Shown here: positions 23,919-34,960 of the stretch, piece by piece
Numbering within the stretch: the stretch's first letter is position 1
How the letters are laid out: every line of letters starts with the position of its first letter
From: Candidatus Lustribacter telmatis
GTDB taxonomy: Bacteria > Vulcanimicrobiota > Vulcanimicrobiia > Vulcanimicrobiales > Vulcanimicrobiaceae
DNA: 51,926 nucleotides
Assembly: GCA_003164045.1 (NCBI GenBank)
Contig: PLRU01000034.1
Span: 20,853-72,778 of the forward strand
Direction of reading: 5' to 3'
Translations under genes and position numbers: made by a program
The notes under the pieces: model-generated
The model's database searches: none
Told to the model about the DNA's origin: nothing
What the model saw: the letters and a program-made list of their open reading frames with translations, nothing else

Positions 23919-26722
23919 GAGGGCAGCACGTCTTCGCGTTGCGCACCGAAGGTCCGCCACGTCACGTGGACCGTGGTCCCGCCGTGCGGGTTGGTGCCGA
24001 TCGTCACCTCGTCGGCGAGGGCGCGCACGAGCTGCAGTCCGCGCCCGCTCTCGGCCAACGGCGCGGCCGCAAGCGGCTGGGCGGTGAAGCCCTCACCGCG
24101 ATCGGCGACGCTCATCTCAACGCCGCGCGGTGTCGTGGACAGCTCCACCTCTGCGAGCCCAGGCGCGTGCCGAACGACGTTGGAGATCACTTCGCCGAAG
24201 ACGAGTTCGCCCACGTACGCCCGCGCGCCATCACTACTCCAGGCCGCAAGCAGCGCACCGACCTCGTGCCGCACCAGCACCGCGGCCCGCCCGTCGTCCG
24301 ATGCAAAGCTCCAGCCGCGCATGTCGTTTGCCGCACGTTCGGGCAGCGAATGAATCGTTGCGGTCAGGATCGCGATATCGTCGGTGGCCTGATTCGTGCC
24401 GAGCACGCGCGCCATGATCGCACCGGCGGCGCCGTCGCCGGCTAGTCCATCGAGTGCGAGGATCGCACCGTCGAGCCGCCGTTCGCCATCGTCGAGATCG
24501 CGCGCGAACTCGATGAGGCCGTCGGTGTAGAGGACGATCGTGCACGCCGGCGGCAGCGCGAGCTTGAAATCGACGCCGTCGCCGTTACGCAGTCCGATCG
24601 GCAAACCGGAACCGGCAAGCCGCGTGAGTTCGCGGCCGTCGTACACGATCGGTGAGGGATGACCGGCGGTGGCGTATTCAAAGACGCCCGTCCGCGTGTC
24701 GAGTACGCCGAACACGGCCGTCACGAACACGGAACGTCCGCTATCCACTAAGAGCCGGCTCGCACGATCGAGGATCGACGACGGTACCGTGGCATCGAAC
24801 GAAGCCGCGGCCCGCAAGCTGTTGCGAATCTCGCCCATGATCACGGCGGCTTCGAGCCCGTGCCCCGTCACGTCGCCGATCGTCAGCGCAACCCGCCCGT
24901 CGGGCAGCACGAACGCGTCGTAGAAGTCGCCGCCGACGCGGCGCGATTCACTCGCTGCCGAGTAGCTGGCCGAAAACGAAACGTTACCCAATTGCGGCAT
25001 GGACTGCGGCAACATCGCGCGCTGGAACGAGTCGGCCGTGGCACGCTCGCGTTCGTAGCGGCGCGCATGATCGAGCGCCTGGGCCGCGCGACGGCCGAAA
25101 TCGCGCGCCACCGCAAGGTCGTCGGCATCCGGATACGCCGGGTCGGCGTGCACCAGCGTGAGCGTTCCGAGCGCCGACTCGCCGCTCACCAGCGGCACGA
25201 CGATCGCCTTACCGGCCGTCAGCGGCGCACCCAGCAGGGCGAGGTCGGTTTCGATCGCCGCTTCGGCCGTCGCGACGACGCCGGCAAAACGCATCGCCAG
25301 CGCGCCGCTGGCGCTTGCAAAGCGGCCGTCTTCGCCGATCAAATCGACCCGGACCCAACTCGCAATGGTGCCGGTGATGACGTCGGCGATCGTGGCCAGC
25401 GTCGCATCGAGATCGAGCGAGGCGGAAAGCCGGTCACCGGCCGAGGCGAGAAAGGCCTCGCGCTCTTCGGTTCGCTTGGAGCGGTCGATGTCGGTGCAGG
25501 CCGCGATCCAGCGTACGATCCCGCCACCCTCATCGCGCATCGGAATGACGTCGATGAGAAACCAGCGCCGCCGCCCGCTCGAACCCTCGTGCAGCCGGTA
25601 CTCGCCGCCAAACGGCCGCCCGAGCCGCAGGCTTTCGGCCCAGCGATCCTGCTGGTCGGCGCGCCCGCGTTCGTCGAGTGCTGCTTGCCACCCGAGGCGC
25701 CGCGTTTCGCGCACATCCAAGCCCGTGTAGTCGACCCAGCGGTCGTTGACGTAATCGACCTCACCGGCGGCGTTCGCCGTCCATATCAGCTGCGGCACCG
25801 CGTTCGCGAGCGAATGATACCGCAGCTCGCCCTCGGCCGCTTCGTCTTCGGCAAGTTGCGTACGCGCGGCGAGCATGGTGTTGCGCCCCGTCAACCGCAC
25901 GATGATGTCGTTGATCTTCACCAGAAACACGGCGAGAATCACCGATGCGCCGCCGAAGACAAACGAACGTCCGGCGTACCAGCCGAGCGTGAACCGCGCG
26001 CCGGAGAAAACACTGTTCGCGAGCGTTTCGGCAAAATAGATCAGCGCTACGACGAGCAGCCACACTTGGGTCACCGTGCGCAGGCCGCTCGTCGCGAGCA
26101 ACAGGATCGCGGTAAACGCGGTTACGAGGTTGACCGGCAGAACGCCGTGCACCCAAAATGCGGTGCCGTGTTCGCCGGTGAGCAGTTCCGGCAACGGCGC
26201 CCGAATCGCGGCGGTCACGAGTGCGAAGACCCACACCGCGACGCCGGCGGCCAGCCAGCGAACGGCGCCGCGGCCCGTACGCCAGCCGAAGCGATCGGCG
26301 CACGCAAAGGCGATCAGCAGCAGCCCGAAGTTTTCACGCTCGAAGACCGCGAGCCAAGCCGCGGTCTGCCCACCCGCGTGCAGTAAGCCCGTCGGCGAAA
26401 ACACCTGCGGGAACGTCAGCATATAGCAGAGCGTAAAGACGGACGACGATGCGTACGCGAGCGAGAGCAATGCGAGTTGCGACTGCCGTGCAACGCGGTA
26501 CTGCAGATAGAACAAGATCGCCGTAAGGATTTGCGCGAGAACCGCTGCGCTCAGTACGGCCGGAACAAATGCTGCGGTTGTCGGAAAGCGGACGTCGCTG
26601 AGCGGAATGACCGCTCCGAAGCACGCGACGATCCCCGCGGCGAGCCACGCCGCAACAATCTTGTCGCTCCGGGAAGCCGGAGCCGTCGCGATGTTCTCCA
26701 TCGCGCGCGCATCGAACGCCAT
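23915..26722 (-). CDS. Membrane sensor PP2C/SpoIIE phosphatase with PAS, GAF and C-terminal HATPase domains
   Basis: A 935-residue multidomain signalling protein. Residues about 20-275 hold six to eight membrane segments resembling a MASE4 sensor. A PAS domain follows at about 300-420 (LANAVPQLIWTANAAGEVDY) and a GAF-like domain at about 430-570. The SpoIIE/PP2C phosphatase lies at about 590-790, with metal motifs RRVGGDFYDAF, IGDVTGHGLEAAV, VLYTDGLIEFA and ATDDIAILTA. A HATPase (anti-sigma kinase-like) domain ends the protein: VFGEVISNVVRHAPG and SVADRGEGF. It should dephosphorylate an anti-anti-sigma factor, and may also bind a sigma factor or antagonist itself. Start could be 26722 or the ATG at 26701. 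Confidence 0.92.
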   Translation of the reverse strand: MAFDARAMENIATAPASRSDKIVAAWLAAGIVACFGAVIPLSDVRFPTTAAFVPAVLSAAVLAQILTAILFYLQYRVARQSQLALLSLAYASSSVFTLCYMLTFPQVFSPTGLLHAGGQTAAWLAVFERENFGLLLIAFACADRFGWRTGRGAVRWLAAGVAVWVFALVTAAIRAPLPELLTGEHGTAFWVHGVLPVNLVTAFTAILLLATSGLRTVTQVWLLVVALIYFAETLANSVFSGARFTLGWYAGRSFVFGGASVILAVFLVKINDIIVRLTGRNTMLAARTQLAEDEAAEGELRYHSLANAVPQLIWTANAAGEVDYVNDRWVDYTGLDVRETRRLGWQAALDERGRADQQDRWAESLRLGRPFGGEYRLHEGSSGRRRWFLIDVIPMRDEGGGIVRWIAACTDIDRSKRTEEREAFLASAGDRLSASLDLDATLATIADVITGTIASWVRVDLIGEDGRFASASGALAMRFAGVVATAEAAIETDLALLGAPLTAGKAIVVPLVSGESALGTLTLVHADPAYPDADDLAVARDFGRRAAQALDHARRYERERATADSFQRAMLPQSMPQLGNVSFSASYSAASESRRVGGDFYDAFVLPDGRVALTIGDVTGHGLEAAVIMGEIRNSLRAAASFDATVPSSILDRASRLLVDSGRSVFVTAVFGVLDTRTGVFEYATAGHPSPIVYDGRELTRLAGSGLPIGLRNGDGVDFKLALPPACTIVLYTDGLIEFARDLDDGERRLDGAILALDGLAGDGAAGAIMARVLGTNQATDDIAILTATIHSLPERAANDMRGWSFASDDGRAAVLVRHEVGALLAAWSSDGARAYVGELVFGEVISNVVRHAPGLAEVELSTTPRGVEMSVADRGEGFTAQPLAAAPLAESGRGLQLVRALADEVTIGTNPHGGTTVHVTWRTFGAQREDVLPS

Positions 26723-26726
26723 TAAG

Positions 26727-26763
26727 GCGCGTTTCGCGCTCGCAGCCGATCACACCGGCTGCG
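26727..26763. terminator. Two adjacent hairpins in the gap before the sensor phosphatase gene
   Basis: CGCAGCCG (26741-26748) and CGGCTGCG (26756-26763) form a perfect 8-base stem with a 7-base loop. Next to it GCGCG (26727-26731) and CGCGC (26735-26739) flank TTT. They lie downstream of the small Cys-rich gene and immediately upstream of the phosphatase start. No T-tract follows, so factor-independent termination is uncertain; they may be operators. Confidence 0.35.
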
Positions 26764-26780
26764 GTTAAGCGTGCTTTAAG

Positions 26781-26984
26781 CTATCCGGCGAGCGAGAACG
26801 TGTTGGCGTGCTTGGCGCACGGCCGGCACGCGTAATCGGTGCCGGTGCCCTCGGCGCGGCAGCCGCAGTTCCAGCTAAGCTTGTAGGTCATGATCGTGGC
26901 GCCGGCGATGGAGTCCATCTCCATCGATGACGGCTCACCTAAGCGTGAGTTCAGCAGGGAGGACGTCGTGCGGACCGTTGTCAT
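26781..26984 (-). CDS. Small Cys-rich protein, possible zinc-binding
   Basis: A 67-residue protein of no family I recognise. The C-terminal 30 residues hold four Cys and one His: LSWNCGCRAEGTGTDYACRP, then CAKHANTFSLAG. The spacing (CxC, then CxxC, then H) suggests a zinc or other metal site. The N-terminal half is Ser/Thr-rich. A longer frame to 27113 exists, but the ATG at 26984 follows an AAGGTGG ribosome site and starts where the composition becomes protein-like. It is flanked by inverted repeats on both sides, so it may be its own transcription unit. Confidence 0.6.
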   Translation of the reverse strand: MTTVRTTSSLLNSRLGEPSSMEMDSIAGATIMTYKLSWNCGCRAEGTGTDYACRPCAKHANTFSLAG

Positions 26985-27018
26985 GACCACCTTAGGGTGG
27001 CACGAAACGGACCGCGAT

Positions 27019-27041
27019 TCAAGCCCTTTACTGAGGCTTGA
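27019..27041. terminator. Candidate hairpin after the MetE-like gene
   Basis: TCAAGCC (27019-27025) pairs with GGCTTGA (27035-27041) across a 9-base loop. It lies between the stop of the MetE-like gene and the start of the small Cys-rich gene, both on the minus strand. It could terminate the first or regulate the second; there is no T-tract. Confidence 0.35.
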
Positions 27042-27128
27042 TTGAGCCCCGGCCGAAGCGGCCTGCCGCCCACGCTCGGGCTTGGACAAAAGGCGCATCC
27101 CTGCGACTTCCAACGGCCGCGAATCCGG

Positions 27129-28196
27129 CTAATCCGGCACGCCCAATTCGCGGCGGACGATTTTCGTGCCCTCGACCAACGCGCACAGTTTTGCGAACGC
27201 CGTAGCGCGCGGAAGATACTTCATCCCGCAATCCGGTGCCAGCATCAGGCGATCGGGTGTGATGTGCGTCAATGCGGCGCGGATCTGCGCCGCCACGGCG
27301 GCCGGCGTTTCCACCGCAGCGTTGTCGTCGAGATCGATCACGCCGAGCACGACCTGCTTGTGCGGCAACGATTCGAGCATCGTCAAATCGACGCGCTGCT
27401 GCATCGATTCGATGATGATCTGCTGCGCCGGCGTGGCTTCGAGTTCGGCCAAGAACGGGTAGCCCGCGAGACGCGTGTGCACGACGTGCGCGTAGCCGAA
27501 ACAGGTGTGCAGCGCGGCGACGCCGTCGATGCCTTCGAGCGCGCGCGCGATCGCCGGCAGCGCGTACCGGTGCGCGTCATCCGGCCGCGCTTGCAGATAC
27601 GGCTCGTCGATCTGCACGACGTCGGCGCCGGCGCGCTTGAGATCGCGCAGTTCTTCGTTCACCGCGGCCGCGAACGCGAGTGCGGCCGCCGCTGCATCGG
27701 GATAGTAATCGTTCTGCGCCTGTTGCGTCATCGTGAACGGCCCGGGCACGGTGATCTTGATCGGCCGGTCGGTGTTCGCACGCAGAAATTCCACGTCGCG
27801 CACCATCACCGGTTCGCGCCGCCGGATCGGGCCCATGATACGCGGTACCGGATTCGGATGACCGGTGCGGTCGAGCGCGGTCCCGGGGTTCACCAGATCG
27901 ATGCCGTCGAGCGCGGTCGCAAAACGATTCGAGTAGCTCTCACGCCGGATCTCGCCGTCGGTGATCAAGTCGATGCCCGCGCGTTCCATGTCGCGAATCG
28001 CAATGAGGGTGGCATCGTCTTGCGCCTCCTGCAGCCACTGCTCCGGCACGCGCCAGATCTCGCGGGCGCGAACCCGCGGCGGTAACCGCGCGCTGAGCAT
28101 GGCGTGGTCGACGAGCCATTCCGGCTGCGGATAACTCCCGACCACCGTCGTGCGGAGCGGCAGCGCGAGCGAAGAACGAACGGACGATACGGTCAT
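27129..28196 (-). CDS. Core-MetE-like cobalamin-independent methionine synthase family protein
   Basis: A 355-residue protein matching only the C-terminal catalytic barrel of MetE (full MetE is about 750 residues). Entry motif TTVVGSYPQPEWLVD, middle block DRPIKITVPGPFTMTQQAQN, and VQIDEPYLQARPDD. The zinc ligands are visible: LHTCFGYAHV (His, Cys) and APDCGMKYLPR (Cys). Established short homologues (MesA-MesD types) take methyl groups from non-folate donors such as corrinoid proteins. No corrinoid protein or MesX-like partner is in the window. The ATG overlaps the upstream enolase-superfamily stop (ATGA), so the two may share a pathway. Read-through to 28691 is open but is noise. Confidence 0.85.
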   Translation of the reverse strand: MTVSSVRSSLALPLRTTVVGSYPQPEWLVDHAMLSARLPPRVRAREIWRVPEQWLQEAQDDATLIAIRDMERAGIDLITDGEIRRESYSNRFATALDGIDLVNPGTALDRTGHPNPVPRIMGPIRRREPVMVRDVEFLRANTDRPIKITVPGPFTMTQQAQNDYYPDAAAAALAFAAAVNEELRDLKRAGADVVQIDEPYLQARPDDAHRYALPAIARALEGIDGVAALHTCFGYAHVVHTRLAGYPFLAELEATPAQQIIIESMQQRVDLTMLESLPHKQVVLGVIDLDDNAAVETPAAVAAQIRAALTHITPDRLMLAPDCGMKYLPRATAFAKLCALVEGTKIVRRELGVPD

Positions 28197-29272
28197 GCGG
28201 GCCCGGTTAGGCGGTATGCGTCGCGCGCCCCGTCGGCCCACGTCAGTCCATGCCCGGCCGCACCCGAGGGCGCGAGCGTGCCGTCGGCCGCCATGACCGG
28301 CAATCCGGCGAAGAGCGGTTCGAGCAGCGGAAAGTCTTCGAGCCAGGTCACGTTCGGCGCGGCCGCGGCCACGTGCACGAAGAGGCCGGGGAGAAAATGG
28401 GGTGCGACTTCGACGTTGCACGCCTCCGCAAATCGGGCCAGCCGTAAGCATGGCGTGAGGCCGCCCAACGCTTGGAGATCCGGCTGGATCACGGCGCATA
28501 ATCCTTCGACCAGAAACGGCGCCGCTTCGGCGGCCGTCCGCAAATGCTCGCCGGCTGCCAGCGGGACGGGCGCGACGCGGGCCAGCGCGCGGTACGCGGC
28601 CAGATCGTACGCCGGCAACGGCTCTTCGACGAAGAGCGCGTTCACCTCGGCCGCCGCGCGCACGAGCCGGGCGGCCGTCACCGGGGTGCATTTTTCGTTC
28701 GCGTCGACCATCAGGGGCACGCCGGCCGCTGCTGCAACGGCGCGTAAGAGAGCGCCGTCCCGCGCGTCGCCGGCGGCCCGCGGCTTCACCGCCCGGACCC
28801 CGCGGCGCACGTAATCGGTCGCCGTGGCGGCCGCTTCGTCCGGATCCTGGCCGGGATAAAAGAACCCGCTGCCATATACCGGTACGCGGCGGGCCGCGCC
28901 GCCCATCGCTACGCCGAGCGGCAGTTCGAGCGTCTTGGCATAGAGATCCCAGGCTGCAACGTCGAGCGCTGCCAGCGCCGTTCCGTATGGGCCGGCGCCG
29001 GTGCGATTGAACGAAGCGGCGATCTCGCGCCAGCGCGCCTCGGGATGCGCTGCCGGCTGCGCCGTCACGAACCGCTCCAGCATGCCCCGCGCCGCCTCGA
29101 GCGGCAATCCGTCCCGGCCGCCGAGAACGTAGCTGAATCCCAGCCCCGACCGCCCGGCCGCGTCCCTGAGCGTTACCACGAGCACGTCGACCGAGGCGAC
29201 GCCCGATCCGCCGACCGGCTTCGCCAGCCGGTAGCGCCAGAGTTCAGCCTGCGCGTTCACGATCGGGTCCAT
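28193..29272 (-). CDS. Enolase superfamily enzyme, mandelate racemase/muconate cycloisomerase type
   Basis: A 359-residue TIM barrel with an N-terminal capping domain. Metal ligands appear in order: PLMVDANEKCTP (Asp), ALFVEEPLPAYD (Glu) and PLAAGEHLRTA (Glu). The first catalytic lysine region reads RAVKPRAAGD (KxR instead of the usual KxK), and NVEVAPHFLPG supplies a His at the seventh strand. It abstracts a proton next to a carboxylate: racemisation, dehydration or cycloisomerisation of a sugar acid or aromatic-derived acid. Specificity is not evident. It is coupled to the MetE-like gene by ATGA and divergent from sqdB. Confidence 0.87.
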   Translation of the reverse strand: MDPIVNAQAELWRYRLAKPVGGSGVASVDVLVVTLRDAAGRSGLGFSYVLGGRDGLPLEAARGMLERFVTAQPAAHPEARWREIAASFNRTGAGPYGTALAALDVAAWDLYAKTLELPLGVAMGGAARRVPVYGSGFFYPGQDPDEAAATATDYVRRGVRAVKPRAAGDARDGALLRAVAAAAGVPLMVDANEKCTPVTAARLVRAAAEVNALFVEEPLPAYDLAAYRALARVAPVPLAAGEHLRTAAEAAPFLVEGLCAVIQPDLQALGGLTPCLRLARFAEACNVEVAPHFLPGLFVHVAAAAPNVTWLEDFPLLEPLFAGLPVMAADGTLAPSGAAGHGLTWADGARDAYRLTGPA

Positions 29273-29290
29273 GCGGCGATGTGGCCCCTT

Positions 29291-29324
29291 GCCCGGCTCC
29301 CTTCCTGCGTAAAGGTTGCCGGGC
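29291..29324. promoter_or_regulatory. Nested inverted repeat upstream of sqdB
   Basis: GCCCGGC (29291-29297) and GCCGGGC (29318-29324) enclose a second pair, CCTT (29300-29303) and AAGG (29312-29315). It lies in the divergent gap between the enolase-superfamily gene and sqdB. TTGCCG (29316-29321) and TATAAG (29337-29342) resemble a promoter with a short 15-base spacer; the -10-like box is only five bases from the sqdB ATG, so a leaderless transcript is possible. Confidence 0.35.
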
Positions 29325-29341
29325 GGATTGCCGATTTATAA

Positions 29342-32196
<2,855 letters not shown>

Positions 32197-32208
32197 CCGT
32201 TACCGAAG

Positions 32209-32655
32209 ATGATTGCTGGGTACACGCTGGCAGTAATGCTAACGTACCGGGCAAACCACTCGCGCGGATACGGCGCGGTGCGAAATGCCCGGCGCGCATT
32301 GATCTCTTTTGTCGCGACGTGCGGTTTTCAGAGCGAGCTTCTGGCCGACGTCGAAAGCGCAGTCGGGGAAGCGCTTGCCAATGCCGCCGAGCATGGTGAC
32401 GGCGAATCGATGGCCGACGTCGATGTGTGGGCCACGTTCGACGGCAAACGGCTGGTGATCGAAGTTGACGATCATGGCATCGGCTTCGACTGCGCTGCGG
32501 CCTTGCAGCGGACGGACCCGAATTCGGCCGGCGACCGCGGCTTCGGCATCTTCATCATGCGCACGCTGATGGACGAAGTGGCCTACAGCGATCGCGGCAC
32601 GCGCGTTCAATTGGTCAAGCGAGCGCCCGGCATGGCGCCGAACGCTCGCGTCTAG
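32209..32655 (+). CDS. Anti-sigma-factor-type serine kinase (HATPase_c_2)
   Basis: A 148-residue GHKL ATPase of the RsbW/SpoIIAB type. The N-box is VESAVGEALANAAEHGDG, the G1 box IEVDDHGIGFD and the G2 box DRGFGIFIMRTLMDEVAY. Such proteins phosphorylate an anti-anti-sigma partner and hold a sigma factor. An in-frame ATG at 32236 is a possible alternative start. Neither a sigma factor nor an STAS-domain antagonist is adjacent. It lies 12 bases after the glycosyltransferase and ends four bases before the convergent dctP stop. The SpoIIE-type phosphatase at 23915-26722 is a candidate member of the same pathway. Confidence 0.88.
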   Translation: MIAGYTLAVMLTYRANHSRGYGAVRNARRALISFVATCGFQSELLADVESAVGEALANAAEHGDGESMADVDVWATFDGKRLVIEVDDHGIGFDCAAALQRTDPNSAGDRGFGIFIMRTLMDEVAYSDRGTRVQLVKRAPGMAPNARV

Positions 32656-32659
32656 TCTT

Positions 32660-33673
32660 CTATTTGGTACGGGCGGCCGCAGCGGCGGCGAGGTCGACCA
32701 TTTTCTTGACCAGCGGTTTGTCCTTGAGCACGTCTTCAGAGACGCTGGCCATCTTGGCGTCGATCGCCTTTCTCTGCTCGGGAGTCGCCGTGACGAGCAC
32801 GCCGCCCTGTTGCAGCCAGAGCTTCTTCTGATCGTTATTGAACTGCATGATCCAGGGCAGCAAGTCGCGCGCCACCTTCGTGCCGTCGCTCGTCACGACG
32901 TTCTGCAGATCCGGCGGCAGACCGTCATACCACTGTTTGCTGATCACCGCGATCGAACACAGCATCGCTTGATCCGCCTCATATGCGTACTTCGCCGCGT
33001 CGGCGTAGTGCAGCGACGTGAACACCGGCAGATCCGACATCACGCCGTCGATCGCACCTTGCTGGAGCGCCGGAAGCACTTGATCGAGCGCCATCGGCAC
33101 GGGCGTCCCGCCGAAGCGCGTGACCTGTTCCATCTGCAGTTGCGCCGCGAGCACGCGGATCTTCATGCCCTTGAGATCGTCAACCGAGTTGACCGGCTTA
33201 CGCGTATCGAATGCCGTCGGGCCGTGGACGAACAGCGCGAGCCCCTTGAGGCCCTTGTCGGCGCCGAGTCCGAGGAACGCCGTGCTGAACTCTTTGTCGT
33301 TCAACACGCGCGCCGCATGCGCCACGTCGCCCAAGAGGTTCGGCGCGCTGAGCGCTTCGAAGCGCGGATCGACGCCCGAGAGAAACTCCGGCGGCCCGAC
33401 CCAGGCTTGAATCGAACCGAATTGGGTGGCCTCGATTTCACGCGGGATCGAGCCGAGCTGGCTCGCCGGATAGATTTCGACCTTGATCCGGCCTTTGGAA
33501 TCTTTCTCGATCGCCGTTTGCAACCGGCGCATGTATTCGTGCTGCATGTCGTTGAGCGTCGCGGTGCCGATTTTCATGACGATCTGATCGGCAGCACGCA
33601 CCGGCGGCGCTGCGACCGCAAACATCGACAGCATGAACGCCGCCGCGACGATAGCGATAAGTGGCTTTTTCAA
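32660..33673 (-). CDS. dctP: TRAP transporter substrate-binding protein (DctP family)
   Basis: A 337-residue periplasmic binding protein with a signal peptide (KKPLIAIVAAAFMLSMFAV to about residue 27). VMKIGTATLNDMQHEYMRRL and KGRIKVEIYPASQLGS are the DctP family openings. DLKGMKIRVLAAQLQMEQV and LPALQQGAIDGVMSDLPVF contain the conserved Arg and Asp/Gly region that fixes the ligand carboxylate. It starts with TTG, preceded by AGGAGAG at seven bases. With DctM and DctQ upstream in the same operon it forms a complete sodium-driven TRAP importer for an organic acid. The ligand is unknown but probably a carboxylate. Confidence 0.93.
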   Translation of the reverse strand: MKKPLIAIVAAAFMLSMFAVAAPPVRAADQIVMKIGTATLNDMQHEYMRRLQTAIEKDSKGRIKVEIYPASQLGSIPREIEATQFGSIQAWVGPPEFLSGVDPRFEALSAPNLLGDVAHAARVLNDKEFSTAFLGLGADKGLKGLALFVHGPTAFDTRKPVNSVDDLKGMKIRVLAAQLQMEQVTRFGGTPVPMALDQVLPALQQGAIDGVMSDLPVFTSLHYADAAKYAYEADQAMLCSIAVISKQWYDGLPPDLQNVVTSDGTKVARDLLPWIMQFNNDQKKLWLQQGGVLVTATPEQRKAIDAKMASVSEDVLKDKPLVKKMVDLAAAAAARTK

Positions 33674-33682
33674 GAGACTCTC

Positions 33683-34960
33683 CTAATGAAGGTGGGCGGG
33701 GAGCAGCAACGAGATGCCGGGTACGTAGGTGATGATGATGAGCGCGATGAGGTTGATGATCAGGAACGGCACGACGCCGCGGTAAATCGACGACAGGGGC
33801 GCGCCGAAGAGCGAGTGCGAGGCGAAAAGGTTCAACCCGAAGGGTGGCATGTACATGCCGACGCTCAGATTTACCGCCACGACGATACCGAAGTGGATCG
33901 GGCTCATGCCCAGGGCCATGACGACCGGCAGAAACACCGGCGTCAGGACGAGAATCGCGGCCGGCGGCTCGAGAAAGCTGCCCACGAAGAGCAGCACCAG
34001 GTTGAAGATCACGAGCGTGCCGTAGAGCCCGATGTGCGCGCCGGTCACGAGCGCGACGACTTGCTGCGGAATGCCGCTGGTCGTGAGCGTCCACGAATAC
34101 AGGCCGGCCGCCGATACGATGATCATGATCTGTGCGATCAGCTGCGCCGACGAGAGCGTGATCTTCCATAGTTCGGGCCAGCCGATATCCTTATAGATGA
34201 ACATCGAGACGGCGAACGCGTAGACGACCGCAACGCCGGCCGCTTCGGTCGGCGTGAAGATGCCGCCGTAGATGCCGCCGAAAATGACCACCGGCGTACC
34301 GAGCGCCCACGAGGCGTCGCGCGTCGACTTCAAAATATCCGAGATGCGTTGCCGCGCCGTCGTCGGCACGCCGGTCTTGCGCGCGTACCACAGCACGTAA
34401 ACGGCATCGACGAGACCGATCATGATCGCCGGCAGGATGCCGGCCAGGAACAGCACCGTGACCGGCTGCTGCGCGACGACGCCGTAGATGATCAGCGGGA
34501 TCGACGGGGGGATCACGACCGCGATCGCGCCCGACGCCGCGATCAAGCTGACCGCGAACCGCTCGTCGTAGCCGTTCTCGCGTAAGGCCGGCAACAAGAG
34601 CCGGCCGACCGCCGCAACCGTGCCGACCGCAGAGCCTGACATCGCACCGAAGAGTTCCGACGAAGCGATCGTGGTGAGCGCGAGCGAGCCGCGCACGCCG
34701 CCGACGATCGAGATCACCCACACGATGATGCGCTTGGCGATGCCGCCGCGCCCCATGATCTCACCAGCAAAGATGAAGAACGGAATCGCCAGCAGCGGGA
34801 AGCTATCGAGGCTTCCGAAGATCGTCGTCTGCACGATCGTCGGTGAACCGCCGAGGATGAACGAGAGCGCGATCAGCGCCGTGATGAACAAGATGAGGTA
34901 GATCGGGAAGCCGACGAACAGCAACACGAACGGAACGAGGACGAAGGTTGCGGCGGTCAC
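33683..34960 (-). CDS. dctM: TRAP transporter large permease (DctM)
   Basis: A 425-residue protein with about 12 membrane segments. FPLLAIPFFIFAGEIMGRGG, SELFGAMSGSAVGTVAAVG and AVVIPPSIPLIIYGVVAQQ are the defining DctM blocks. FTPTEAAGVAVVYAFAVSM and FLEPPAAILVLTPVFLPV occur in the second half. It is the sodium-coupled channel subunit. It starts with GTG overlapping the dctQ stop (GTGA), and nine bases separate it from dctP. The downstream regions are intact with no frameshift. Confidence 0.95.
   Translation of the reverse strand: MTAATFVLVPFVLLFVGFPIYLILFITALIALSFILGGSPTIVQTTIFGSLDSFPLLAIPFFIFAGEIMGRGGIAKRIIVWVISIVGGVRGSLALTTIASSELFGAMSGSAVGTVAAVGRLLLPALRENGYDERFAVSLIAASGAIAVVIPPSIPLIIYGVVAQQPVTVLFLAGILPAIMIGLVDAVYVLWYARKTGVPTTARQRISDILKSTRDASWALGTPVVIFGGIYGGIFTPTEAAGVAVVYAFAVSMFIYKDIGWPELWKITLSSAQLIAQIMIIVSAAGLYSWTLTTSGIPQQVVALVTGAHIGLYGTLVIFNLVLLFVGSFLEPPAAILVLTPVFLPVVMALGMSPIHFGIVVAVNLSVGMYMPPFGLNLFASHSLFGAPLSSIYRGVVPFLIINLIALIIITYVPGISLLLPAHLH

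Noticed and set aside
27129..28691. A long N-terminal extension of the MetE-like protein
   Set aside because: It is antisense noise within the enolase-superfamily gene. The ATG at 28196 gives a normal core-MetE start and an ATGA overlap.
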